In this document: in pieces, positions 43,861-54,568 of the stretch | Layout of the letters: each line of letters opens with the position of its first letter | Position numbering within the stretch: the stretch's first letter is position 1 | NCBI GenBank assembly: GCA_001695595.3 | Contig: MBPM02000073.1 | Location: forward strand, 124,001-188,000 | DNA length: 64,000 nt | Origin: Plasmopara viticola | Lineage: Eukaryota; Oomycota; Peronosporomycetes; Peronosporales; Peronosporaceae | Direction of reading: 5' to 3' | Program-made: the position numbers and the translations under genes | Notes under the pieces: generated by a model | What the model was told of the DNA's origin: nothing | Seen by the model: only the letters and a program-made list of their open reading frames with translations | Databases searched by the model: none

Positions 43861-45327
43861 ACGGCTTCACATTCATCTTTACATCACGATTGGTCGCATA
43901 AACCATCGACATATGGTCCACACGACAAGATATCCATGAGCAGCCGGTCTGATGAATAACAAACTTTAAGTCAATCAATTTGACCAAGGAGTGTGGTCTT
44001 TAACGCTAGAGTCTTAAGAGCGGTACATTTAACTATCGAAGACTTTTAGCCACTTTCAAAAATATATCTACCTCAATCTTTTTGAGGGCATCGCGCTTGT
44101 CACAGTACATTGCGTTGCTTTGTCACTCTCTCGACTGGACTGGTGGTGTGACGTTATAAGTGGACGCTCTAATTCAGTGCTTAAGCGCTTGTTTTATGTT
44201 CCGATGCGAAAAATTGACCGATACTCAAATTGTCATCTCAAATTTTAACTGAACATGAGCTTTTTGCCAATGAACGTCAACGTGATCAAGTGTAAGAATT
44301 TATTCTTTTGTAGATGAAGGCTAGCGATTACTGTACGAGTGTTTTTTTTGTTGCGACCTGGAGAAGTAGAGATAACGTTATTATTTTTAATTGACCAGCG
44401 CACTCACGGTCCAAAGTGATTTGAAATCTAAATTAGTAATTACATTATTTCCCTCTAAGAGGTGAAATGGCAGAAAAGGAGACTGTCGCACAGTCTGAAG
44501 CACCGCAAATACTAAAAAGTGGCAGGGAACCTGGTCGCGTTGATGACGACTTTGCTGCTACCGACAAAGACTTTAGGATCATATGCGACGGCGCCATGAG
44601 TTTAAAGCTTCAACATACCGCCATAAGCTTATGTACTTATCGTTTGTGAAGTCTAGTAGACAAAATGTGAAATGTAACATTTTCGGCATCACTGACTTTT
44701 GGCTACAGCATTTTATTTAGGTGAGGGAGTCTTCATTGTCTTTACTACCTGATAGCAAACACACCATCTCACTAAACGACAATCCAAAAGGTCCAATGCC
44801 GTCTCAAAATATCTAGCAATGCTATTCATTGCGACATTTTACTACTGTGCCTCATTGTCCTACAAAGTACGCCCCCATTCGTCGCATAAACCATACGCCA
44901 AGGACAAATGTGAGCAGCCGCTCTGATAAGGGGGAGTGTCTGTTATCTTTACTACCTGATAGCAAACACATCATCTCGATTCTATCCACTAAACGGCAGT
45001 TCAAGGAGTCCAACGCCATCTTAAAATATTTAGCAATGTGTCTTACTCCTAAAGTAATAGCAAATAGTAATTCGTAGTATGCGATGCAACTGCATCATTC
45101 TTTTAAGTAACGATCGGAAATGAAAAGCGTCCTATGTAAACCGACAGTCATCTTAATCATTGCATCAGCTTTAGCAGCTGTACCACTTTTGATTTTGTTG
45201 ACCATTTCTACAGCTGAACCGGGAGCGAAGATTCTGATAGTAATATGTTGTAGAATTACAGCATTGTGCAAAGGCGCAATATGTGTTGTACTCATCTAAT
45301 GGCGCTTCCACCGATCGATGATAAATT
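43861..45327 (+). repeat. Spacer repeat S, unit B
   Basis: Near-identical to 35566-37033, including the 60-aa (44467-44649) and 66-aa (45095-45295, minus) small ORFs. Confidence 0.7.
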
Positions 45328-46674
45328 TAAAGGCTCTCACGGTCGCATTGATCAACCTTGTGACTGGAATCGAACGTACGGCTTACTAGACGGTAGCCGA
45401 GGGCTGCTTTAAGCCAAGTGCGAATGCAAGCACCTTTTGACCCATCCACCGATTGGAATTGCTTGGTATTGGATGGCGAGCTGAGTAGGGCAGCAGAAGG
45501 CGAGATAGTCATGTTTCGTTCGCCTGACAAACTCTGCAATTAATAGACCCAGGTGACCGCACCGTCATCGCTCGATCCAGAGCAGACAAACAAACTTCTT
45601 CACCAGCTGCCTCAAAACAGAACGTTCGCTTGGTTTCATCTCTAAAAAGCGTACAGACAGCATGTCATCGTGCAACTGAACATCTCCACGTGGCTTGTCA
45701 AAACTACTACTGCAGCGATGCCCACTTCTCTCTTGTTGCTACCTTCGTTTTCTTAATCAGTACAAAATATCGTCGTTTCCACCTCTTCACAAAACTGTCA
45801 AGTTGAGTCTCATTTGCGCGATTAAGACTCTTCTTCATGACATTCGCCTGCTTGTAAGGCAGCCACTGCGTATCAACTCTCGGTCAATACGTATCCACGA
45901 CGAGCTTCCCGTCGATCTTTGCGATTGTTGCTCGAATGTCTCGAATTTTCCTCGGTATTTCATGTAAACATACTTCATAAAGCTTGGGAAAGGTTGGGGT
46001 GACGCCCTCCTTCCAAGCGCGGGGGCTAAATGCTCGCGCGCTTCAGGCAGGTGCTCTCTGGCATCTGCAGTTCTCTAACGAGTCTCACCCTCGACGCGAC
46101 GGTCTCCAGCACCGGGCGCCACCTGGGCTCTTACCAAGTCAGAGCTAAGCAAAATAATGGAAGACCCTCACGACTTCGGTGCTGGCTGCACCGCCCGCCG
46201 AACGAGACCCGACGTATGCGGACACCACTCTTTGCCGTGGACTAGCCAGACTGAGCCTAGCACGCGCATAACTTGGCAACGCGATAACGTAATACATTAC
46301 ATTACATACTTCATAAAGTCTCTTGATCTGGTACGCACTCTGACTTTTAAATAGGAACTTCTCGCCAAGCCGAAGCTCTCCACGAAAACTTCTTACTGCC
46401 CAATTGTCGATGGGTTCGTTGTACGTCCTCTGCGGTCTGCACCACCACCACATATTCGTGCTCCTCTGCGCCGTACTTGCCGCCCACAAACTTGGCTGTT
46501 AGCTCCTCTTTCGTCATGATTTTTACTTCGACATCCATCCGATCCGCGCTGCTTTTCTACATTTCGACTTTGTGTGTGTATCAACAGTCAATCGAATACA
46601 AAGAAGGTTGTGTAGGGGTGCTATAAAAAGTGGGGTGCAAGGTTGTTAAAGAAAACGGTGGGGTAGCGGCTCCC
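45328..46674 (-). mobile_element. PH-carrying TIR element, copy P4 with SINE insertion
   Basis: Duplicate of P3; right terminus AGCGGCTCCC at 46665-46674. Confidence 0.7.
45983..46303 (+). mobile_element. SINE-like element, copy d
   Basis: Duplicate of copy c, same ACATACTTCATAAAG flanks (45968-45982, 46304-46318). Confidence 0.85.
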
Positions 46675-47035
46675 GAATTTTACTAGATACTCATTTGTTA
46701 ATGAGCTTCACCCGTGCAAACGCAAGCGGAAAGTTCAATAGAACGTGGCATTCTTTCGTTAGCAGCGATCGATATAATCAAAAATTGTGCTTGGTAACTA
46801 TGACAAGACGAAATTGAATCTCGGACTGCAGTCTTTTTCCATAAAAAAAACAAAGCAACTGGTTCGAATGAGTAAACCAACTTAAAAGAACAATATATTT
46901 TATTGTTACTGAAGCATTACGACATTCCGCTTTTGGTTTCTCTTTAGTTCTGGCTTTCAACGAGTCAACTTGTCTTGCTTAAATGGTTTGAAAGGTGGAT
47001 TCCACGACGCTTAATGACCTCGGGAACCACGATGG

Positions 47036-47155
47036 TTAATGTGGCCTATACCAGATGGTAGGAGTGGGAGTACGTTCTTGCGGTAAGGACATGACCCCAT
47101 GACCTGTGGCCAGGAGGGTAGATAGAATAAGCACAAAACCGAACGATCGACGCAT
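47036..47155 (-). CDS. Small secreted peptide E6 (39 aa)
   Basis: ATG 47155 to TAA 47036; reads MRRSFGFVLILSTLLATGHG then a Pro/Thr-rich tail ending IWYRPH. Same length and stop as E4/E5, although it belongs to the diverged third unit, so the frame has survived independent mutation. Replacement pattern: Cys5 to Phe, Ser24-Gln-Glu-Ser to Pro-Gln-Glu-Arg. Confidence 0.5.
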   Translation of the reverse strand: MRRSFGFVLILSTLLATGHGVMSLPQERTPTPTIWYRPH

Positions 47156-47269
47156 GCTTCACCACCTTCAGTGCAAAAAGAATAATGGGCTCCTGGTCGT
47201 GCTTCAGCTGCAGAAAGCGCATTTACTTAGATGATTTGCCAACTAAGATGGGTAACAATCACATGAGAG

Positions 47270-47490
47270 TGGTGCTATTACACCGCTGAGTGCATGGAGG
47301 ACAGGTAAAAGACGACACAAGATTATGGTAAGGCGATGACGACATAGGCTGACGTCACTGGGATGACGTCATCAGATGAAGTCACAAAGAAGCTTCGTAA
47401 AAGGATCCCGAAGGATAGGCTTAGAAGTTGCAATAGCGAACATAGGACCTAAATGTGATCACTTCCCGTTCGCTACCCAAGCTTTCATTT
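47270..47490 (+). repeat. LTR2-like sequence, diverged, right end unclear
   Basis: Starts after CACATGAGAG with TGGTGCTATTACACCGC. It follows the LTR2 sequence to about GCGAACATAGGACC and then differs; no second GAGAG. Confidence 0.6.
47350..47371 (+). promoter_or_regulatory. Two CRE-type TGACGTCA palindromes in LTR2
   Basis: TGACGTCA at 47350-47357 and 47364-47371. This octamer is the classic bZIP (CREB/ATF) site. In an LTR U3 it could drive transcription; function inferred from motif only. Confidence 0.45.
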
Positions 47491-47547
47491 CTCAGTGTCG
47501 TTATATTCCCAGGTAATTACCTTCGCCGTCGATCTTCCTTCTAAGTT

Positions 47548-47693
47548 TGTTAACATTACACCGCTGAATGCATGTTGAACAGGTGGATGGCTTCACAGTA
47601 ATTACAAGTACGTCGCAATTAGTAATTACATATGGTAGCCGTTCATTGGTCAAGATAAATATATGCACTTCGGTTTCTACTTTCTTCTCAACA
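47548..47693 (+). repeat. Copia C 5' LTR
   Basis: TGTTAACATTACACC to TTCTCAACA. Confidence 0.9.
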
Positions 47694-47735
47694 GGTCAAC
47701 AGCCGCAACAAGCTCAAGCAACGTTCTCGCCCAAT

Positions 47736-48203
47736 ATGAACAAGCGCACCGAAGTCCTCCTAGGGAGTGGTAACTATTACCACTGGGAGTTTAAAATGAG
47801 AATGACCCTGGCGCGGAAGGGTCTCGTGGGACACATCATGGCCGTCAAGGAAGAGAAGGACGTCACGGAGGCGTGGCTTGTTAATGATGCCAAGGCGCTA
47901 GGCATCATTGCTCAATGCGTTGAGATCCAGCACCAGACTAAGATTCGTTCGGCTACGCGTGCTATGGAGGCGTGGGGAACCCTCCGCGATTTCTACAATC
48001 GCTCGACTCTTCACAATCGTGTTGTGATGACTCGTCAACTACATGAGTTCAAGATGGAAAGTGGAACAAGCATGGCAGAGCATCTGGACTCTTTTGACGA
48101 GCTAGTAGTGGGACTACAGACTACGGGAGAGCAAATTGATGAGTCACGCCAGCTGGTGGTACTTCTCAGCAGTCTACCTTCGGAGTACGACTTGATTTCA
48201 TGA
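47736..48203 (+). CDS. Copia C gag (155 aa)
   Basis: Unbroken from ATG 47736: MNKRTEVLLGSGNYYHWEFK, RMTLARKGLVGHIMAVKEEK, EAWGTLRDFYNRSTLHNR, MAEHLDSFDELVVGLQTT. This is the UBN2/gag-like region of Copia polyproteins, the capsid part. It ends at TGA 48201-48203 and the pol frame continues in the same phase. The most complete gag in the window. Confidence 0.85.
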   Translation: MNKRTEVLLGSGNYYHWEFKMRMTLARKGLVGHIMAVKEEKDVTEAWLVNDAKALGIIAQCVEIQHQTKIRSATRAMEAWGTLRDFYNRSTLHNRVVMTRQLHEFKMESGTSMAEHLDSFDELVVGLQTTGEQIDESRQLVVLLSSLPSEYDLIS

Positions 48204-51200
48204 ATTGTGGGAAATGCAAGAAATATTTCGTTGATAGAAGTCAAGGAGAAGCGGCTCAAAGAGTCAGAGAAGCTGCAGATGAAAGAAGCTACAGAGAAAG
48301 CGTTTCGCGTTAATGGAAATGGAAATGGAAATGCTAGAAGATTTGAAGGTGGACCGGACAATGGGCGAAAGGGTGGTCCTACACGCAATAACGGCGGATT
48401 CAAGGTCAAGTGCTTCATCTGTGACCAGTTTGGACACATGAAGCGGAACTACCCAGCCGGTAAAAGAATTAACAGCGACGACACGGTGTTTGCTGTTGAT
48501 GAAGGAAAGTCATCGGGATGGCTGATTGACAGTGGAGCAACTTCCCACATGACCTCACACAGGAAGAACTTGTTTGATTACAAGGGCCTAGAAGCTAGCA
48601 TCGAAGTTACGATTGCAGACGGGAAGAAGCTGCTTGTCAAAGGAGCCTGCACGGTAAAAGTGACTGCTTTGAACGGAATGAAAATTCGCATGGTTGAAGT
48701 TCTGCACATTCCTGAACTCGACAGAAGGTTGCTGTCAGTTGGCGAGCTGGCAGAGCGTGGCATGAGTGTTGAATTTTCGCGTTCGTCATGTGTCATTTGG
48801 AACAAGAAGCAAGCAATTGCGTCGGGCACAAAAGCTGGAAAGCCGTATTTTCTTGACTGTGAGCAAGAAGAAGCATGTCTCGTTGAATATACCGGGGCTG
48901 ACAATCAGTGGGAGCTTTGGCATGCACGCATGGGGCACCCCAGCAAGGATGCGCTGATCAGGACACAGCGATTAACTAATGGTATCCCAACTATCAAACA
49001 AAGTATGGAAATATTGTGTGCCGGGTGTTTGAAGGGCAAGCAAACGATCACGGTGTTTCCGTCTCGTTCAATGACAAAGACGGCACGTGTGTTGGAGCGT
49101 GTTCACACAGATGTCATGGGGCCAATGCGAACTATCTCGAAGGGTGGTGCCAAATACATTCTCACGTTTGTCGGTGACTTTTCACGATATGTTGCATTTT
49201 TTCTGATCAAGAGCAAGAGTGAAGTGGCTGGCAAGTTCAAGGAGTTTCTGACATTATACGAAAACCAGTGGGGTGCACGACTAAGATGTTTGCGATCCGA
49301 CAACGGAACCGAGTTCGCAAACAAGAAAATGGCGGGAATATGTCAAGAGAACGGCATTGTACACCAGCGCTCCGTCCCCTACAGCCCGCAGCAGATCGGA
49401 GTAGCGGAGCGTATGAACAGGACAATAATGGAGAAAGCCCGCAGCATGTTACACTACAAGAGCGTATCGACGGAATGGTGGGCGGAAGCGGTAAATACAG
49501 CGGTCTATTTATATAATCGCTCCAGCAATACGATCCATCCTGACACCACGGCGTATGAGGTAGCTATCAAGATAAAGCCTCGAATGGATCACCTCCGCGT
49601 ATTTTGTTCGCAAGGCTACGCTCATATCGATTTGTGAAACGGACCAAACTGGAGCCCAAGGGTTTCAACCGTATGTTTCTTGGCTATGCAGAGAATGTCA
49701 AGGGCTATCGCGTGCTTGACTTGGAGAATGCCAAGTTTAAAGTGACCCGCTCTGTAAAGTTGGATGAGCGTGAGATAGGTGGTATCTACGACACGCAAGA
49801 GCTTAAGCCGGAAACAATTGTTCAAGTAGGTAAGGATGGTGATGAAGTCAATGTTCAGCATCAAGTGGATCGACAGTCAGTTCTGGACGATCCCATGGGA
49901 GCTGTCGAAGAGACAGTCGAGGATGTCGATATGGAGGATGTAAATCGTACGCCAAGCGCCGTTGTACAGCGGCTAATGCCTTGTGAGAGCCCTGTACGAA
50001 ACGGACTTGAGCTAACGGAGTATCATCAACCTTCCCAAGTGCAACAAGAAGTTCGTTTGGTGTTTCGGCCTGAATTGGAGCGAACACGAATAAGACGTGA
50101 GCCAGTGCTAATGCTAAGAAACGGTTCCGATGGTAAGGAGTCAACAGAAGGCAGTGAGGGCCCACCGACTCCAAAGCGTGCTAGGATTGACGAAGATGGA
50201 CTAATTGCGGAAGCCTTTCTTGCCTACGCTGTGATTATTGACGATGATACGGACTCATCGACTACTTATACTCAAGCAATGGCCAGCGGTGATGCAATGA
50301 AGTGGCGTGAAGCAATGGATGCTGAGCTTCGCTCTCACGAAGAGAATAAAACGTGGACATTGCAGCCACGAGGAAAGATTGGACGCACAATTGGATCACG
50401 ATGGGTATTTGCCAAAAAGCGTGATCAGAATGGCGCTATCGTGCGATGCAAGGCACGACTGGTCGCGAAAGGTTTCAAGCAGAAGTATGGCGATGACTTT
50501 TTCGAGACATATTGCCCGGTCGCCAACATAGAATCGATCAGAATAGTTCTCGCGGTATGTGTTGAATGTGGCTATCAAATGGAACAGCTGGACGTCGACA
50601 CGGCTTTTCTCAATAGCGTGTTGACGGACAACGTGTTTATGGAAGTTCCGCTTGGTGTCGACAATGCTCAAGGATACATATGTCAACTAAACAAGGCTGT
50701 TTACAGACTTAAGCAAGCAGCGAGTGCCTGAAACAAGACAATACATCGTGTCTTCGTCAGGAATGGCTTTAAGAGTTGCGGAGCAGATCAATGTGTTTAT
50801 GTCAAGAGAACTAAAGAGGGTTTTGGTTACGTTGGACTATATGTGGATGACATGATTATCGCAGCAAGAAGCAGCAAAGAATTCAATCAAGTAAAGGGAG
50901 TACTCAAGAATGCTTTCAAGATGAAGATGCTTGGTCAGGCGGAATTTGTTTTGGGTATGGAAATTGATCACGACAGGTCAGCTGGAATATTGATGATCAA
51001 ACAGACTCGCTACATCGATGACGTGGTCAAGCGATTCGGTCAACAAATAGCCAAAAAGGTTTGAAAACCCTTGCGTATCAGGATTGAAGCTGTCGTCAAA
51101 GCAGTCACCTACAACGAAAGAGGGACGGTCGACAATGCGATCAAAGCCTTATTGCTCTTTGTTTGGATGCTTGCTGTACATAACGACATGCACTCGGCCT

Positions 51201-51773
51201 GATATTGCTTACGTGGTGACGCAGCTATCATGTTTTCTGGAGAACCCAGGACTACAACATTGGAGCGCAGCAATTCGAGTAGTAAGGTATCTGAAGAGCA
51301 CGCGTCAAATTGGTATCGTCTACCGAGGAACTGGAAGCGTTACGGTCAAGGCATACTCGGATGCAGATTGGGGCAGCAACACGGATGACAGACGCTCGGT
51401 CTCGGGAATTATGGTCATGATTGCAAGCGCACCAGTGGTGTTTAAGTCGAAGTACCAGCGGACAGTTGCGCTGAGCTCAGCGGAAGCTGAGTATATGGCT
51501 CTCAGTTTATGCACACAAGAAGTTCTTTGGACGCGGGCAGTGCTAAAGGACATGGGTCACGAGCAAGTTGAAGGCACACAGGTTTGGGAAGACAACCAAG
51601 GTGCTATTGCGTTAGCCAATAACGCCGGATACCATGCTTGGACGAAGCATGTGGACATCAAGCACCACTTTATTCGTGAGAACGTGCAAGAAGGACTGTT
51701 AAAGATCGAATATATCGACACGAAGAGTCAGCTTGCAGATATGCTGACGAAGGCAGTTGGACCAAGATGCTGA
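48204..51773 (+). pseudogene. Copia C pol
   Basis: In phase with gag after the TGA. 48207-49637 holds a knuckle with its last Cys changed to Tyr (GHMKRNY), an intact protease DSGATSH, integrase HHCC, VHTDVMGP, SDNGTEF and the catalytic Glu region. A frameshift near 49632 is followed by the RT part to the TGA at 50729-50731 (after ASA), then RT with LYVDDM to a frameshift near 51050, then RNase H (YSDADWGS, SSAEAEYMAL) to TGA 51771-51773. Four lesions including the two TGA codons. Confidence 0.88.
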
Positions 51774-51848
51774 AGTATTTGCGCGAAGCCTCCGGAATCA
51801 AGACAAAGTCAGCAACATAGGACACACAGCATTAGCGGTGAGTGGGAG

Positions 51849-51993
51849 TGTTAAAATTACACCGCTGAATGCCAGTTGACAGGTGAATGTCGTCACAGTA
51901 TTTACACGAACGTTACAGTCAGTAATTACATATGGTAGCCGTTCATTGGTCAAGATAAATATATTCACTTCGGTTTTTACTTTCTTCTTAACA
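51849..51993 (+). repeat. Copia C 3' LTR
   Basis: TGTTAAAATTACACC to TTCTTAACA, 145 bp, after the purine tract GAGTGGGAG. Confidence 0.88.
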
Positions 51994-52112
51994 GTTTTCC
52001 TTTAGTTATTTTACCATAAGGTGTTACAGATGGTCTACCACCACTAGATTTACCCTCACCTCCACCATGGGGGTGATCAATCGGATTTTTTGCTTCTCCT
52101 TTTACATTCAAC
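51994..52112 (-). pseudogene. rpl2: Mitochondrial-type rpl2 fragment (NUMT), copy 1
   Basis: The minus strand reads [20 protein letters not shown] and [16 protein letters not shown], the highly conserved C-terminal loop of bacterial/organellar ribosomal protein L2. A/T-rich codon use fits the mitochondrial gene, which oomycete mitochondria carry. About 119 bp; it abuts the Copia C 3' LTR on one side and the L spacer (CGATCTCACATTT) on the other. Too short to function. Confidence 0.8.
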
Positions 52113-52803
52113 CTTTTCGATCTCACATTTTTCATTCGAAAGAATAGAGGCAAATTAAAATCTGGTAGGCTATCCATATTTGCAAAGCTTTCGTTTAACA
52201 TGGAAAGCCGGTAGTAGCCTCTTGCTTACGCCCAAGGTCGTTAGACACTATGCGAGGTCCAATGCCGTCTTAAAATATCTAGCAATGCTATTTATTGCGA
52301 CATTATACTACTGCGCCTTTTGCACTTCATTGTCCTACAAAGCACGCCGCATAAATCATCTACATATGGTCCACACGACAAGGTCAAATGTGAGCACCCG
52401 CTTTAATAAGGGGGAGTATTCGTTGTCTTTACTACCTGATAGCAAACACATCACCTCGATTCTATCCACTAAACGGCAATTCAAGGAGTCCAACGCCGTG
52501 TTAAAAAATCTCGCAATGTGCCTTACTCCAAAAGTAATAGCAAATAGTAATTCGTAGTATGCGATGCAATTGCATCATTCTTTTAAGTAACTATCGGAAA
52601 TGAATAGCGTCCTAAGTAAACCGACAGTCATCTTAATCATTGCAACAGCTTTAGCAGCTGTACCACTTTTGATTTTGTTGACCATTTCTACAGCTGAACC
52701 GGGAGCGAAGATTCTGATAGTAACATGTAGAAATACAGCATTGTGCATTGGCGCAATATGTGCTGTACTCATCTAATGGCGCTTTCATCGATCGATGATA
52801 GAT
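52113..52803 (+). repeat. Spacer repeats L and S, unit C
   Basis: AAAGAATAGAGGCAAATT, CCGGTAGTAGCC, GTCCAATGCCGTC, GGGGGAGTATTCGTTGTC. Holds the 65-aa version of the small minus-strand ORF at 52575-52772 (ATG at its head). Confidence 0.65.
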
Positions 52804-53784
52804 TTAAAGGCTCTCACGGTCGCATTGATCGCCCTTGTGACTAGAATCGGACGCACAGCTTACTAGACAGTAGCCGAGGGCTACTTCAAGCCAAGTGCGA
52901 ATGCAAGCACCTTTTGACCCATCCACCGATTGGAATTGCTTGATATTGGATGGCGAGCTGAATAGGGCAGCAAAATGCGAAATAGTCCTGTTTCGACCGC
53001 CTGACAAACTCTGCAGTAAATAGACCCAGGTGATCGCACCGTCGTCACTCGATCCAGAGCAGACAAACCAAACTTCTTCACCAGCTGCTTAAAAAGTGAA
53101 CGTTCGCTTGGTTTCATCTCTAAAAAGCGTAAAGACAGCATATCATCGTGCAACTTTACAGCTCCACGTGGCTTGTCGAAACTGCTACTGCAGCGATGCC
53201 CTATACTCTCTTGTTGCTACCTTTTGTACAAAATATCGTTGTTTCCACCTCTTCCCCAAAACTATCAAGTTGAGTTACATTTGCGCGATCAAGACTCTTT
53301 TTCATGACATTCGCCTTCTTGTAAGGCAGCCACTATGTACAACTCTCGGTCAATACGTATCGACGACGAGCTTCCCGTCGATCTTTGCGATTGTTGTTCG
53401 AATGTCTCGAATTTTACTCGGTATCTCGAGTAAACATACTTCATAAACTCTCTTGATCTGGTACGCAATCTGACTTGTTGAAAAGAATTTCTCGCTAGCC
53501 AAAGCTCTCCACGAAAACTTCTTACTGCCCAATTGTCGGTGGGTTCGTTGTGCGTCCTCTGCGGTCTGCAGCACCACCACATATTCGTCCTCCTCTGCGT
53601 CGTACTTGCCGACCACAAACTTGGCTGTAGCTCCTCCTTCGTCTTGACTTTTACTTCGACCTCAATCCGATCCGCGCTGCTCTTCCACATTTCGATTTTT
53701 TTGTGTGTGTATCAACGTCAATTGAATACCGTGTAGGGGTGCTATGGAAAGTGGGGTGCAAGGTTTGGGGGATTCGCGGATCCC
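52804..53784 (-). mobile_element. PH-carrying TIR element, copy P5
   Basis: Q piece at the left, worn right terminus GGATCCC at 53778-53784. Best preserved N-terminal part of the captured gene: minus-strand KSSADRIEVEVKVKTKEEL (about 53690-53634), VGKYDAEEDEYVVVLQTAED, then IAYQIKRVYEVCLLEIPSK in the same phase. The PH-like part lies at about 53230-52980. Confidence 0.7.
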
Positions 53785-53991
53785 GAAATTTGATAATATA
53801 AACTTTCTTGTAGGCTTTTCTTACTTTCGCTCCTTCTATCAAAGTGTATCTGTAGTATACATTGAGTCAGGAAAATTGTATCCCTCATGCACGCGCAACT
53901 CCTTATACTGTTTCAGTAAATACGGTTTCTTTAAGCCCAGCACGATCATGAGCTCACAATTTTTTTTGCACTTAAAGTGTTGTAGCATGCG
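53785..53991 (+). pseudogene. Effector-family 5' region and first codons, cut by Copia D
   Basis: Homologous to 8045-8230 and 10174-10372. It ends GTTGTAGCATGCG; the ATG at 53987-53989 and two further bases match the family start (ATGCGTCGATCG), and the LTR of Copia D follows immediately. The rest of the gene is not found on the other side of D. Confidence 0.65.
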
Positions 53992-54068
53992 TGTTAAAAT
54001 TACACCGCTGAATGCATTTTGAACAGTTGAATGGCTTCATAGTATTTAAAAATACGTTACAGTTAGCA
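53992..54068 (+). repeat. Copia D 5' LTR, truncated (77 bp)
   Basis: TGTTAAAATTACACC onward; the second half and the primer-binding region are deleted. Confidence 0.8.
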
Positions 54069-54101
54069 AGCCTTCCTTCTCAAGCAACGTTCCCGCCCAA
54101 T

Positions 54102-54568
54102 ATGAAAAAGCGCACCAAAGTCCTCTCAGGAGGTGGTGACTATACCACTGGGAGTTCAACATGAGGATGATACTGGCGCGGAAGGGTCTCCTGGGACACA
54201 TCATGGCCGTCAAGGAAGAGAAGGACGTCACGGAGGCGTGGCTTGTTAATGATGCCAAGGCGCTAGGCATCATTGCTCAAGGCGTTGAGATCCAGCGCCA
54301 GACCAAGATTCGGTCGGCTACGCGTGCTATGGAGGCGTGGGGAACCCTCCGCGATTTCTACAATCGCTCGACTCTTCACAATCGTGTTGTGATGACTCGT
54401 CGACTACATGAGTTCAAGATGGAAAGTGAAACGAGTATGGCAGAGCATCTGGACTCTTTTGACGAGCTAGTAGTGGGACTACATACTACGCGAGAGCAAA
54501 TTGATGAGTCACGTCGGCTGGTGGTACTTCTCACCAGTCTACCTTCGGAGAACGACTTGATTTCATGA
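54102..54568 (+). pseudogene. Copia D gag
   Basis: ATG at 54102, a 1-bp deletion near 54140 (GACTATACCAC), then readable to the common TGA at 54566-54568. Confidence 0.8.

Larger units (their letters stand above)
30240..46830 (+). repeat. 8.3-kb tandem segmental duplication (two units)
   Basis: Units at about 30.24-38.5 kb and 38.5-46.8 kb are nearly identical at an offset of 8299 falling to 8294 bp. Each includes a peptide gene, a solo LTR2, Copia (A or B), a spacer and a SINE-containing TIR element. The breakpoints fall in the repeated R/PH sequence, as expected for unequal recombination; an assembly duplication of two haplotypes is the alternative. Confidence 0.85.
47548..51993 (+). mobile_element. 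Copia element C (full length, least damaged)
   Basis: 4446 bp; 5' LTR 146 bp, 3' LTR 145 bp. The flanks are AAGTT on the left and GTTTT on the right, so no target duplication: the ends have probably been exchanged by recombination with a relative such as D, whose right flank it shares. Confidence 0.9.
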
